64,000 nt of DNA, from assembly GCA_933228895.1 (NCBI GenBank), contig OW121849.1, positions 125,864,849 to 125,928,848 on the forward strand, given 5' to 3'. Within the stretch, counting starts at the first letter, position 1; each line of letters begins with the position of its first letter. The translations under genes and the position numbers were made by a program. Positions 46,693-59,461 of this stretch are shown here, one piece after another. Source of the DNA: Platycnemis pennipes. Its lineage: Eukaryota > Arthropoda > Insecta > Odonata > Platycnemididae. The notes under the pieces are model-generated. The model worked only from the letters and a program-made list of their open reading frames with translations, had not been told where the DNA came from and ran no database searches.

Positions 46693-49493
46693 TACAGAGT
46701 GTCCCATTGATCGTGTGTCATTTCTAACCTGTAATTTTAGACACTTCCTTTCGAGCCACAAGGATGAAATTTGGTACTTGGCTAGAAAAAGAATGTAAGT
46801 TTTGTTGAGTCTAAGCAAAATATGAAAAATATGACCTTTTGACCCCAAAAATAGGGTCTAACCTAAAATCCAAATTTTGCCTTATGGGCTTTCAATGTTA
46901 AAATATTCGAAGTACAAAAAAGATGGAATTATTAAGCGAAATTTTCGACTAGTAGGTTTTTGGACACGGAGAACACGATGGAAGAACTATTGAGGTCAGA
47001 AATTGCAATTGTGACCCCTGAAAGGTCACAGTCAAGGTCACAGGGGTTACAAAAAATGAATCACCGCTTCAAACCTGTCGAATCATAGGTTTAAAAAGGT
47101 GCCAAGGTCAATTTTAAGGTCTTCATATCCCTCTTTTCATCTCATGACCTTCAAGGGTAACTCAGAGGTCAAAGGTCACAGGGATGGAAAAAATGAATCC
47201 TGGCTACAAACGTGTCGAGTCATAGGTTTCAAAAGGTGTCAATGCCGATGGAAAGGTCATAAGATACCTCTTTTCATCCCTTGACCTTCTAGGGTATCTT
47301 TGGGGTCAAAGTTCACAGTGATTACAAAAGGTGAAATGAGGCTACAAAACTTTCTAATCATAGGTTTAAAAAGATGAGAAGGTGGATTTCAAGGTCTTCA
47401 GATCCCTCTTTTCATCTCTTGACCATCAAGGGTAACTCAGAGGTCAAAGGTCACAGGGATGGATAAAATGAATCCAGGCTACAAACGTGTCGAATCATAG
47501 GTTTAAAAAGGTGCCAATGTCGATGGAAAGGTCATCAGATCCCTCTTTTCATCCCTTGACCTTTAAGGGTTACCCAGGGGGTCAAAGGTCAAAATGGTGA
47601 CAAAAAGTGAAATTAGGCTAAACGTATCTAATCATAGGTTTCAAAGAGTGCCCAATACGATGGTAAAGTCCCTCCAGGAATTATCTGACATTGAACGGTT
47701 GGGAAAGGGCAAAAGGTCACTAGGTGTATCCTAGATTTAGGGCAATAGACGCGTCGAATTCTAGCTTCGAAAGGGTGAAGAATTAGATGAAGTTACTTGG
47801 TCCTGTTTGTTGTCTCCTGACCTCAAAGGGCTACACTGAGTTTATTCGTCACAGATGTAAAATATGCCAAGACGTGAAACACATAATATGAATGACATTA
47901 TTTAGGCTGCCAAATTAAATGTTAAGATATTCAGATCCCAACTTCCATCCCTTTAACCCTCAGGGTCATATGGTCGTCGTTGATTTAGAGTTTACTCGTC
48001 AATGAAAAAATTCAATTGTAATTTCAAGTTAATTACTTTTATTCAATTAAAAATACTTAACCATACGTTTTATTTAAAAAAGTATTTTAAGTTTTTTCCA
48101 AATAATGTTCAATATTAAAATTCAAAATGAAAATATCGAAGCAGTAGGAATAAAAATCAATTTTTATTCATTCTACGTACCCGATATTCCATGCCAGGCA
48201 CAATTGAATTTGCCCGATAAAAGCGTGTGTGAATGTGTCTTCCAGCATGTTCGGAGATATGGACTCTACACACGTTGTAATTTCTTACTTTATTTCTTCA
48301 ATGCCCGAAATTGTTTTTTTCACTAAACCTAGTGGACTTTGGCCCCTACCCAACCGTTCCAGGTCAGAGATTTCCTGGAGGGATTTTACCATCGTATTAG
48401 GCACTATTTAAACAAAATGCTTCGTTGTAGCTCCGTTGCGAAATTTGTCACTCCAAGGACCTTTGACCCCTGAGTCACCCTTGAAGGTAAAGGAAAGAAA
48501 AAAGGGATCAGAAGACCTTACGATCGACCTTGGCAGCTTTTCAAACATATGATTCGATACGTTTCTATCCTCATTTCAATTTTTGTCACCATTTTGACCT
48601 TTGACCCCCTGGGTAACCCTTAAAGGTCAAGGGATGAAAAGAGGGATCTGATGACCTTTTCATCGACATTAGCACCTTTTTAAACCTATGATTCGACACG
48701 TTTGTAGCCTGGATTCATTTTATCCATCCCTGTGACCTTTGACCTCTGAGTTACCCTTGATGGTCAAGAGATGAAAAGAGGGATCTGAAGACCTTGAAAT
48801 CCACCTTCTCATCTTTTTAAACCTATGATTAGAAAGTTTTGTAGCCTCATTTCACCTTTTGTAATCACTGTGAACTTTGACCCCAAAGATACCCTAGAAG
48901 GTCAAGGGATGAAAAGAGGTATCTTATGACCTTTCCATCGGCATTGACACCTTTTGAAACCTATGGCTCGACACGTTTGTAGCCAGGATTCATTTTTTCC
49001 ATCCCTGTGACCTTTGACCTCTGAGTTACCCTTGAAGGTCATGAGATGAAAAGAGGGATATGAAGACCTTAAAATTGACCTTGGCACCTTTTTAAACCTA
49101 TGATTCGACAGGTTTGAAGCGGTGATTCATTTTTTGTAACCCCTGTGACCTTGACTGTGACCTTTCAGGGGTCACAATTGCAATTTCTGACCTCAATAGT
49201 TCTTCCATCGTGTTCTCCGTGTCCAAAAACCTACTAGTCGAAAATTTCGCTTAATAATTCCATCTTTTTTGTACTTCGAATATTTTAACATTGAAAGCCC
49301 ATAAGGCAAAATTTGGATTTTAGGTTAGACCCTATTTTTGGGGTCAAAAGGTCATATTTTTCATATTTTGCTTAGACTCAACAAAACTTACATCCTTTTT
49401 CTAGCGAGGTACCAAATTTCATTCTTGTGGCTTGAAAGGAAGTGTCTAAAATTACAGGTTAGAAATGACACACGATCAATGGGACACTCTGTA
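46693..49493. mobile_element. Giant 2.8-kb fold-back element with AGGTCA-rich tandem arms
   Basis: The two ends are inverted copies beginning TACAGAGTGTCCCATTGATC, at 46693 and, inverted, ending at 49493. The left arm runs to about 47732 and the right arm starts near 48331. Identity is very high in the outer ~1 kb, with one extra ~138-bp unit in the right arm. The centre (about 47733-48330) is diverged and AT-rich. Inside each arm a unit of about 138 bp (TTCATC…TTGACC…AAGGG…AGGTCAAAGGTCACAGGGAT) is repeated four times or more; on the left it starts near 47134, 47273, 47411 and 47549. TA at both ends suits a Tc1/mariner-type target. No transposase is encoded. The two arms contain near-identical 61-codon frames (47099-47284 plus, 48902-49087 minus), which are repeat artefacts. 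Confidence 0.85.
47166..47178 (+). promoter_or_regulatory. Perfect DR1 nuclear-receptor-type site
   Basis: AGGTCAAAGGTCA: two AGGTCA hexamers separated by one base. This spacing is the classic site for HNF4, RXR/USP and COUP-TF-type receptors. It recurs unit by unit: 47441-47453 (perfect), 47579-47591 (GGGTCA A AGGTCA) and 47303-47315 (one further mismatch). It is mirrored on the right arm at 48595-48607, 48733-48745 and 49008-49020. Binding is inferred from the consensus only. Confidence 0.45.
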
Positions 49494-49550
49494 TATTGAT
49501 CCTCCCAAGCTATCAGGTGTCAGTGTCAGTTAACCAGTCTTGCTCACGGT

Positions 49551-49596
49551 ATTACGACAACTGCTTAGTCCACATTACGACAACTGCTTAGTCCAC
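49551..49596. repeat. 23-bp perfect tandem duplication
   Basis: ATTACGACAACTGCTTAGTC plus CAC is present twice in a row at 49551-49573 and 49574-49596, 57 bp outside the right end of the giant fold-back element. Confidence 0.9.
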
Positions 49597-51029
49597 AATT
49601 GCTTGCGGGAACCTGATGAGAGCACACACTCATAGCGTGTAGTGTGACACAATCTGGCTCCAAGCCGATCTTCCTCAATTATGCGTGTTATGAATGAATA
49701 CACAAAAAATAAAGCTGAAAATATTTCCTAACCATAATGAATTACATAATCGAAACATCAGCTTAACAGCATGCCAACACAGTCAAGTTGGTAGTTTAGC
49801 AGCATCTATGACTGAGCATTCATTACGTGAAAAACTAAATTATAAATCTGATATACGAATACAAAAATCACCCGAGGCCTCTTTCAACAGAGATAAACAT
49901 TAAAATATTCCAACATTTGCGACTGCTAAATGTTATCCTTATGTCTATGTAACCTACAAATAGATTTTATCTTCAGTATGAAAGACCAAAGGTTATGAGT
50001 TTCATTCCTACATGGATGTCGAGTAACGTTATGATTATGTTTAGATTTGCTACGATAAAACTTCATCAGATGGGAAACCTCTAAACTTAGTTCTACTGCT
50101 ATAATATGGCGCCCTGTCACTGAGATATGTAGATCCTGTAATGAACCGACTTAAAACTAGACGCAAAGAGGTCCATGAACGTTGCTATGAAGAGAAATCT
50201 CAAGGAACGAAATAATGAGACATACATGCATATCACGGAGAATATGATATGTGAGCATATCTATATCTATATCTATCATAATATAATGTTTGATTGCTGA
50301 TTGCCTTCAAAATTAGGACGTGGAAATTCTTGAAAATTGTTTTTCTTCTAGAAGTGAAACAAGATCATCTAATTGAAAGTTACTTTTTACAAATTCCGTA
50401 AGCGTGTATGAAAATAGTTTATTCGATTTTATCATGGACTACCACACATGACCAAATAAACAGTTCTTTACGTTGTTCTTTTGGGGTAGAATAAGCGAAT
50501 AATTAAACAATACACGACATAGCAGAGTAATGAGGATAATAATTTTATTCTCAACCTAAGGTTAACTCTTACCGCTGCTATAATCGTTAGAAATCTCAAA
50601 CATTTAATAAATTTCAGCGCAAATTCTATCATTGGCTGGAAAAAGGCTTCATGCCTTTACATTTTTCCCTTCACCGATCATAATATCAACTTTAAAAGAT
50701 TTACAACATTGCTCACGGTCAAAACTCTCATTTTTTACTTTTGTACAAAAGTTATCATGTGTAATACTTTATTATTGCAAGTTAGCTGAACACATTTTGC
50801 TTAACTGCCGTCATTTTCTTACGTGGCGAGCAGTAAGTTTCTGGCTTAAGGTCACCTTCCCCGCTCATGCTTTTAATATTATGAATATTGCATCCATTTC
50901 CATTAAATCTATGTACGTACCTATAAACGGCTGACCCAGTTACTGAGCCTCGCAAACTGGTAGCGGTCATGTTACTCAATTCCGCACTCGCTGTTTCAGT
51001 GCCAATTGTGAAATCGGACATTGTAAGCG
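49597..51029. other. AT-rich non-coding stretch
   Basis: No gene recognised. A CTATATCTATATCTAT run lies near 50260-50278. Open frames at 49694-49903 and 50632-50934 (plus) have no recognisable motif. Confidence 0.5.
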
Positions 51030-51620
51030 ATGGGAAAAAGTGACGGGTGGACTGCGGCTACCGAAAACGAAGGCGAAAATTCCGGCGCGACAGTATGGCA
51101 AAGGCGTAAAGGGGCGGCGAAGATAGGGAGAACAAGGGAGGGTCGACCCGAGCGTATTGTGCGAAGTCGACGAAGGTCGAATGTGGGTCACTCAGTCTGG
51201 CTTTCTCCTGCCCCATCCCCCGTCCGCCCCCCCCCTCCACACACTCCCGTGACGGAACCATCCCCCTCGCCCCGCCCCTTGTTCTTGACACTAGCATCAA
51301 TCCCCCCAAGCCTTCTTCCCCTACGAAATTCCGCCCGCCTTCTTCCACCCACCAAATATGCCCGCCTTCCTCGATAAACCCTCAAGACCTCCACAACCTT
51401 TCCTCCACGTCGCCTCCCTCTTCTGTCTCACAGCATTCTGCCAACCGACCCACGCTCTCCCACCCATTCCCTCCCCCAAGCCCAGACTCATGCACGCCGT
51501 GAATGATGGCCCCGTGGTATATCTTTGGGGATCCTCCTGCGACCCGCCTTCCCTGGCCTCAGCCTCCTATCACAAGAATACTCTCGTCTCCGTTGAGTTG
51601 TTCGCAGCCGCGGAAATGTT
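51030..51620. other. GC-rich island, pyrimidine-skewed on + strand
   Basis: CpG-rich at the left, then C/T-rich to about 51560, with overlapping low-complexity frames on both strands (51030-51377 and 51358-51654 plus; 51058-51348 and 51188-51394 minus). No domain is recognised. Similar in style to the other islands but with the skew reversed relative to 8-9.8 kb. Confidence 0.45.
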
Positions 51621-54600
51621 TGCTATTTCAGTTCCGTATAAAAAATCTGCTTAACTTTGATGAGGTTTGTTCGTAAAGCTTTTATTTTCGCGAAGATCTT
51701 AGAAAAGAGCCTTAGGTCAGACATTTGTGCAAAATAACTTCCTATTTTCCCTCACAATTTTCTCCAAAAATCGCGCTTGAAACAACATTGTCTATAGGTT
51801 GAGATAGGCGTAGAAAATAGTCTTAAAAGTTGACAATACAGCACCAAAAATGACAGCTTTTGGATGCATATTTTTTTCTACAAAATGATGTATTACTGTT
51901 TAGAGGCTGGGACTGGTAATCAGGGGAAACAATATGCATTTTTAATACTTTCCCGTTCTCGCTTTGGAAATCAGGATCCACCCTGTCCAAATGTCTATTG
52001 AAACAGACATTCACTCCATTTAGAGGTTAACGTCAGTTCAGTTTATAGCCCCATTTTTAAAATGACTGGTTCAACTCAACAGGTTAATGGACGAGAACAC
52101 TGGGTTAATGTTGTCACCACCAACAGTTTTGGGTTCATAAAGCTCATCAGACTCTCGGTCAGCCGACATAAATGACGGTGAGGGAGGAGAGAGACCGCAA
52201 GGGGTATCGAGTCGCGCAAAATATGAAATCTGACAAAATAAATCTGGACTTCAAGATTGTAGTCGCGGACAAAACTGGGTGAAGCGTAAAATCCGAATTA
52301 CTAATTTTTTTCAACAAGGAGAGAACACATCATGGGACAGTTTGTTGATTTTTAGTGGGAAAAGATGAGGTAATTAACCCTATAATTCCAGATTTTCAGG
52401 CCGCTTGAAAAAATTAATTTTCGTTCGGGTGAAGGTCTTTTTTTTTAGCTCCTCGAAGCATTTTTTATTACTAGCAAATAAATATTAAATAACGAAGTTA
52501 GCAATTAATATTGAATAACGAAGTTAACAATAGTATTTCAGGGTATAAAATGTCCTTAATAAATCCACATTCATCCTTATTCTTTGGATTGTCAAAATTC
52601 TTGGTAAATAATTATATTATCCTATCACATATTCAGTCGTACAGCTACATTTCACCCCTACTCCTACAATAACATTGTTAATAGACGAAATAATGCTTAG
52701 GTCTAATTGTAAGCCCTCACCTTCTTAAACTCTGAATCTGGTCACGCGCTAGAGACCCCAAAGAAACATAAACCTAGACCAAGCACGTAACCTCAGCGAC
52801 AGTTGATATTTTGCGCTATTGGTACCCCATTCAAGGATGAATAAACTTTTGCAGCAATGGGGAAGCCATGGTGAGCATATAATCCTTTCCAATAAAATAA
52901 AAAAATAATAGTTCTTTTAATAAGGAAAAATCAAGTTAAGTGTGATTCGGGACTCGAGAAATGGGGAAATGGTCCTGTAAAGATAATCAAGTGCGCTAAA
53001 TGACGTAAGGAATTTTATGGAGAATAAATATCAATACATTTTCAAGACTGGAAGCTTAAAAAGAAGGACTGAGGTCCCCTTAAATCCATCGGGCTTTCCG
53101 GCGTACTACTTCATTGTGAACGCCATCATTCTTAAAAACTTTAATAACGAACTACAGGTATACAGGATCTACTGCGGTCACACAGCATTTTATGGTGGCG
53201 ATTAATAGAAAATGAGAGGCTGAAGTCAATAACTAAATGCATTGACGGAAATACCTACGTGATACGAACAGCTAAGAGAAAGGGACGGGAGAGAGGACAA
53301 AATTTGCCATGCGAATCCTCTGTTAAGGCTGCATAGACAACATCTATTGCTACGCTAAATGGAGAAATAAACATGCGTTAAGACATGACAATAACTTTAA
53401 AACGATCAATATTAGAAGTGTCAATGACTAGAATGAAAAACTGATTTATTAAAATTAATGACTTTATCATATGCATCTGCTATACGACAAGCAAAAGACG
53501 TCACTTCTAATTTCATTTTTTTGTAGCATCACATAAGTAGATACTGAATTTTCGTCCATAATAATACCCTTTATGATCGAGAAGAGTTTATTTTAAGTAA
53601 GTTAATTCAACGCATTTTTTTCCAAACAGTTTAAAATGCTGGTTCTCATTTGTTAATATATTCTCTCCCTCAGCTCCCGATTCCGTAGTTCCTCGTCTCT
53701 GGATCACTAGAAACCTCTTGTCACACTTAAGCATTAGTACCTTTTATTCTTCTTGGCTTCCGATATTCCTTTTTTATAGTTCATGCTTTGGTTATAAAAA
53801 TATGTACCTTTAACGGTGTATTTGAAGAAATCAGTGTAACTTATTTTAAAATATTATAAAAACCGCAGTCCCCTACTGAGGATTTTAGGCAGACCAAATG
53901 TGTTCAATTAAAGAGTTAGCTGGTGAGTCTGTGACTGTTTCTTCATAGTAACTGGACTTAATTTCACGCATTTTGCTCAAAATCTTCTAAAAATGAATGC
54001 ACTTGTCCCGAATATGACACCACTGGATAGCGGATAGTGGCCGTGACTCCTGTGACCCTCGTTTCAATTCTACCTTGACTCTCTCCCAACAACATTCCCC
54101 ACACTACCAATTTCCTGCATGCTTCCCCCCTTTCATGTCGTCAAACAACGTACAACCCGCCCCCAATTCCTCGTCACCTGGTCGCTTTAGTTTCTCCATT
54201 AACTTCCAATACCATCCTCGGCGGTTTATCAGTCACTCCCTGAGGATCGAAAACCAAAGCTCACTGCTGACTTATTCAGCTTCAAATATTGTATCCATGA
54301 CAAGGAAACATATACTAAGCGTCAAAGTGACCCAGTTTACTTGTATTGCACCGTTTTTCCGATTCTCTTCCGATTCCGATTTCCTCGGAATATGCATTCA
54401 CGGGGACAAATGCATAGCTCCAGACAACCACTCCACAGCGATGAGTCCCAAGACAATTTCTTGAACGCCAGGAACGTGTGTCACTTCAAAAAGAAGTCCT
54501 TGCGCCCATACTGGAGACCAAAACAATAAGGATATTGGTAATGAATAAACCGTGGCCAAAACGGCATTGGTAATTCTGTTTACAGTTCTTTCACTTCTTT

Positions 54601-54920
54601 TCTAAAACTATTTTTACCCTTGGTGTTGAAGTTAATAGTAAGATATGCAACAGGACTATCACATTTTGCTTCATAAAAACAAATCTGTATGAATGCGAGC
54701 TGATAAAACAACTTTTTTTTTCAAGTTCCATGAAAAATATCTCGCCCATGAATTACGCCCACCTTGTAGGCATGTTGAATAATTTTTTTTAAATTTCATT
54801 AGATGGCGCAGAGATAAGATTGTATATAAATACGCATTCCCAACGAGATATATTTTACGACTCATCAATTAAAGCCAAGTCGAACACCTTTCCTATGAAC
54901 CCCACGGGGAGTTCATGACG
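51621..54920. other. AT-rich non-coding stretch
   Basis: No gene recognised in 3.3 kb. A 26-bp unit is repeated in tandem at 52477-52502 and 52503-52528 (AATAACGAAGTTA core). The open frame 54075-54464 (plus, 129 codons) is Ser/Phe/Pro-rich without a domain I recognise. Confidence 0.5.
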
Positions 54921-55500
54921 TGCAATTACCATCACACCTCTCACACGAGTTACTTTCGTCGAGGAGATATTACGCGATCCTCAAGGCGGAGCTAGATCAT
55001 TCATTACAAATCACCACACACACTCCGAATAAATAGGTCCGCGAGACCAGAAATACCTCCAGGGGCGGCGGAGGAGATGGATGCATGACTGCTGTCTCAC
55101 CTGGTCGCACTCCGAATGACTTCGCACCCTGGTCGAAAGCGCAAGTGTTTACTCGAGCTCCTCCTCTCCCTTATCCGAGTTTTCCGATTGCGTCGGGAGA
55201 GATGATTGCGGGGCGCTTACGCGTGCAACGGATCCGGATGCTCTGCGAGACGGCAATTAATCACGGGAGGAGAGATGAGAGTGATTCATCTTGAAGATGT
55301 GTGTCGACGAGCGAGGGGCTTGCAGATGAGTTACGCAACGGCGGAGTGAGAGCTTTGTGCAACATCATCGCGCAATATTCATTTTCCTCCAACAACTGTC
55401 CGCTGTCGCTCTCGCTTGAATTAATATTCATTCGATTTCATTCGAATCATGTTTTCCGTCGATGGAGGAAGAAGCCGCCGTTTACAGCCCCATGGAAATT
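54921..55500. other. Moderately CpG-rich island
   Basis: CpG-rich relative to its flanks, with open frames 55085-55294 and 55301-55507 (plus) of 69 and 68 codons. The peptides have no recognisable domain. This could be a promoter or first exon; nothing in the sequence decides it. Confidence 0.4.
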
Positions 55501-56520
55501 ATTATGATATTAATAAACAAGAGGATAAAGAAAATGTGATGACCAGAAACAACACCTCTCAAAATCATTAAATAATTACGGTTGAGTTTATTATAAACCC
55601 AACGCAAATTATACGGCTTGCATGCTACGAATTGAAAAATAACGGTCCTCACCGGAGTGAAAGAAATACATATATTATTGTTTCAAATGTGAAAGCATAA
55701 TAGAAGAGCTATTTCAGAATAGTCAGGTAGAATCTTCAATACGAATCATGCATTTGAGAGACTGATTTGTACAATTCGTTCCGCAATAAAACCTTGACAA
55801 TTCTTCGTAAATAATTGAAACGCATAAACATAGATGTTGAAAAATTTAGGATGATACCTCTTAATTCTCCGATTATTGCGCTTCATTTCTGCAGTCAATT
55901 CTGGCATGAATGATGCAAATATTCGTCTACGGATCGCAGAACGATGTCAGCTACACTCAAAAGGTGCGATAAAGTAATTAAGTTAACAAATTAAAGAAAG
56001 AGATCTTACATCACATGAAAATTCCTAATTATAACCGGGAAAAAATAAAAAAAACACATTGGTGTCAACCGGAAACATAAACACTCTAGACGCACAGTTT
56101 TGCGACATTTAAGATGAAAACGGTTTTAAAGTCCTACATTCTACCCTTCAATTTTGGGCCACCAATATGAATTTCTGCGGATTCCATGTCATGGTCCCTC
56201 ATTAGCATGCAAAATATGAAAGCACAAATTGAGCTATTTATTGTCCACCCGGTAACCTAGGATCTGTTCTTCACTTCCACGTGCAGTATCTAGCATGCCA
56301 AAACTGTTACGAATAAATAGGTGTTCAATTGTTTTCAATTATTAATCACGAAAAAAAATTAATTTGAGAACGGCAAAATGAATCAATTTAAAACTACAAA
56401 AACGATTCACACTATTTCTGTCCATTCGGATTCCATTGAAGGAAAAATCCAGCCTCACATTTCACTCGAGTCAAATGGGGATGGTGGTTAAATATATCCG
56501 TGGTTCACGCAAAGACAATT
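55501..56520. other. AT-rich non-coding stretch
   Basis: Nothing recognised. Confidence 0.5.
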
Positions 56521-57560
56521 ACTTTTCCTTCTCAAGGTGTTTCAAATGAGCCAGCTCAGCCCCGACTGGGTATACCACCCGATCCACGCGAGGATGCAAA
56601 AGCGTTCTTTCCCCGCCTTCAGTGTCATTCGGTATGGAGGTCGAGTGCTGAGAGTCTGACCTCCAACGTTTGATCGAAAGGCAGTGACTCCAGCCGCACG
56701 AACGCTGAATCTGGCCGAGGGAAAGAAAAAGGGCGTACGGACTCCTTCCTTTTTTTTTAAGTTTACGACGGACATAAACCCAGAGCCAGGACTTGTCTCC
56801 CAACTCGTCTCAATCTCGCCATTCATTAAGTCGTTATATGACTCTTTCCTAGAAGCATGCGAACGCGAGAAACTCCCTTGCTGGAAGGAAAGTGTTGGGG
56901 ATCACGCTTTGGCGGCGACTGGGATGGTCCAGCGCGACGGTAAATCAAGGAAGGGATGAGGAGATGGGCAGATATAATCCTCCTCCTTCCCCTCTTTCCC
57001 CTCGCCAAAATATCCTGAAAGAGAGAGTGGGAGGGACGAGAAGAGTGTAGAGAGAAAAAGAGAGAGAGAGTATAGAGAGTACGTACTCACTCAGTGGTTA
57101 GCCTTGTCCTTCTGGAGACGCAGGGGGAAGTGGGAAGACTCGGAGAGATGGGGGAGTGGGGAGAGAGGAGCAGGGGGAGGGGGGGGGGTTAGTCGGCAAT
57201 GCTGCAGCAAGTGGGCCCGGCGCGGCAGACACCTGCAAGCAGGAGGCCATCTTTATCATGGAGCAAGGACAAGACGGCATTGCGTAAACTCGAAAAAGCC
57301 TAAAAATGGACATTGCGTAATTTTATTGTACGCTTACGCGCGCTTCCCCGCGGCAGAGTCCCGCGGATTTTACTCGAGAGACTTGAAGCTGAGGACTAGG
57401 AAAACATTTCGATCGCGCGGTCGTGTTGTTGTTTGCCTCGGTGTGAAAACGGATTCCTCCCGTGCGTAAACTGAAACCGCAAAGAACGCGGGAAAATGTG
57501 CGCGAGTGTGAGAGAGGGAGACCGCATCGCAGATGATACGGCCAACGATCACAGCAGAAC
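56521..57560. other. GC-rich island with GA tracts
   Basis: CpG-containing from 56540 to 56950, then GA-rich (57014-57180, including a GAGAGAGAGAG run near 57058-57070 and a G run at about 57177-57188), then CpG-rich again to 57550. Frames are open on both strands (56519-56826 minus in two frames, 56684-56959 plus, 57104-57469 plus), with no recognised domain. Confidence 0.45.
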
Positions 57561-58649
57561 CGGAATAAAACTTCTCCTATTCATAAAACAAGGTGATTGA
57601 ATCAATCAAAACATTTCTTTTGATATCATCTGCATACATCACATGAAAGATGGGATAAATAATATGGCTTATATCAATGATAATTATTAAGGCAAGAGCA
57701 GGACCTAGATAATAGATATCATTGATAACATTAAGATGAGAACACGGCCTAGACGGGATCCTTTAGGGACACTAGATAGTGCATTAAGTTCTTGAGAGAC
57801 AACATCATTTAGGTAGTTTACCCCGTAGTGTACGAAACAATAGGTAGTAGATTCGTATTCAGTTTTCATCGGACCATGGATGCAATGAGGCCTAGCTTGT
57901 GAAATAACAAGTCAAAATTGACCTTACCACAGGCTTTGGAAAAAAATTATAATAATATTTATATTATTTAACAAATACCTTTTTAACGATGAATTTTAGT
58001 ATATTTGTTGTTAAAATACTAAGAGAATGATAGTAGGTGATTGAGTTAACTGATAGTTGCGACATAGGACAATAATTATTAGAGTATTTTTGTGTTTTAC
58101 TTTGATTATTTTTAAGTTTCTAATGCTTTATCAGTTTTTATTTTGTACCACAAACTATAGCATCATCTTTCCGAAAAATGACCTACAAAGGAATTCAATG
58201 GTCCCATTACAGACAGAGAGATTACAGAATATATTTGAAATAATGTTACTTGTATGATGATACACAAACTTACAAGAACTCAAAGCTCTACATGTTTTAT
58301 TATTGCTGTGTTGTTTATGATCGATCTGCGTAATCATACCATCCTTTTTGTGAAGCATGAAGATGCTGGGTGCCATATTATTATATGCTTTTATTATTTT
58401 ATATATTTTGCACTGTTATTTTTATCTTGTTTCACTTTATGCGATTTTGATTGCACAGTCTAATTTCCTAATAAACGAACAACGTTTCTGTGTCTAAATA
58501 GCTTAATATACAAATTTCATAATAGTGTTATGTACTTAAATTTTCGTGAATTGGGTAAGTCTTGTGAAATAAGCATTAAATACCCTCCAAATTATGGGAT
58601 GGTGGTATTTAAGGTATTTCACAATTATTTCGGGTGTCTGATTTAAGTA
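57561..58649. other. AT-rich non-coding stretch
   Basis: Nothing recognised. Short Phe/Ile-rich open frames near 58057-58463 follow from the composition. Confidence 0.5.
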
Positions 58650-58745
58650 GTTTCTGCCTCGCTTATATACGGTAAGCTGGCTGGGTGCTGCACTCTGATT
58701 GGCTCTCTCTTTGATGAGTCTTTTCCAGGCGCTGTGAAGGAGATA
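58650..58745 (-). repeat. Left 96-bp inverted arm with promoter-like boxes
   Basis: Inverted copy of 59462-59557, about 93% identical by eye. Read on the minus strand it has CCAATCA (58702-58696), then TATATAAG (58669-58662) about 27 bp later, so a start would fall just outside the arm on the left. CCAAT followed by TATA is a standard RNA polymerase II core promoter layout. No gene is recognised next to it. Confidence 0.6.
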
Positions 58746-58829
58746 TCCGAAGTGCCGATACTTCCCTCGGCAAATCAGAGAAGCTATAGAAATTCAAAAA
58801 ACACCGTTGAATTTCAACAGAGAGGACTG

Positions 58830-59461
58830 ATATCTTGGGAAATGTGATGAGAAGACAAAAGAGCGATGTCAATTTTCACTAGTTAGGCCCAACCTTGAGC
58901 TTGCAGCCAGTGTATGGGATCCGAATGAATTGGGTTTGATCAGAGAACTAGACAGTGCAGCGTAGAGCATCTAGATCGTTAAAAGGTGTTACGATAGGTT
59001 GAGTAGTGTTTCAGAATTAATACAAGAATTAGGATGGGAATCATTATCAGAGCGTAGGTTAAAGTACAGGTTAAATCTATGAGAGAAATTTCAATCGGAC
59101 AGCTTTACTGAAGATGTTAGGCTCATATTAAAAACTCCAGCGTATTACGCTAGATTCGACCAAATACATAAGATTAGAGAGATAGACTGTCGTACTGATA
59201 GATTCAAAATGGCATTTTTCCCCCGTACTATAAGCGAACAGAATAGGCAGCATAGCAAAGGGATAGGTAGGGAAAATATTTTAGAGTAGTCTGTAGTGCA
59301 TGATGCATGTATTAATCCCTTAAATACTGTAGATACTAACAATCTAGTTGCATGATACCCTATAGTTGCTTGTTTGCATGTCAATAATGTATGCTTGGTG
59401 ATCTTCACCCCCTGCCACACACCCTCGCGGTGGCTTGTAGGGTATCGTGTAAATATGTAGT
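58830..59461 (+). pseudogene. LINE RT C-terminal fragment and 3' tail (same family), between inverted arms
   Basis: This begins in the LGKCDEKTKERC segment of the LINE protein and continues through FSLVRPNLELAASVWDPNEL to IREIDCRTDRFKM. There is a 2-bp deletion (AGT--GCAGCG where other copies have AGTGTGCAGCG) and an in-frame TGA in NL*EKFQ, so the copy is dead. The 3' UTR follows with the conserved hairpin CCCTGCCACACACCC/GGTGGCTTGTAGGG and ends in GTGTAAATATGTAG at the edge of the right arm. The catalytic RT core is absent. Confidence 0.85.

Noticed and set aside
47099..49087. Two near-identical 61-codon frames (47099-47284 plus and 48902-49087 minus) as a conserved gene pair
   Set aside because: They are the same tandem unit read in the two inverted arms; the identity comes from the palindrome, not from protein selection.
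46990..49200. CRISPR array (regular repeats in the fold-back arms)
   Set aside because: The ~138-bp units are contiguous and diverging, not short identical repeats with unique spacers, and the genome is eukaryotic.
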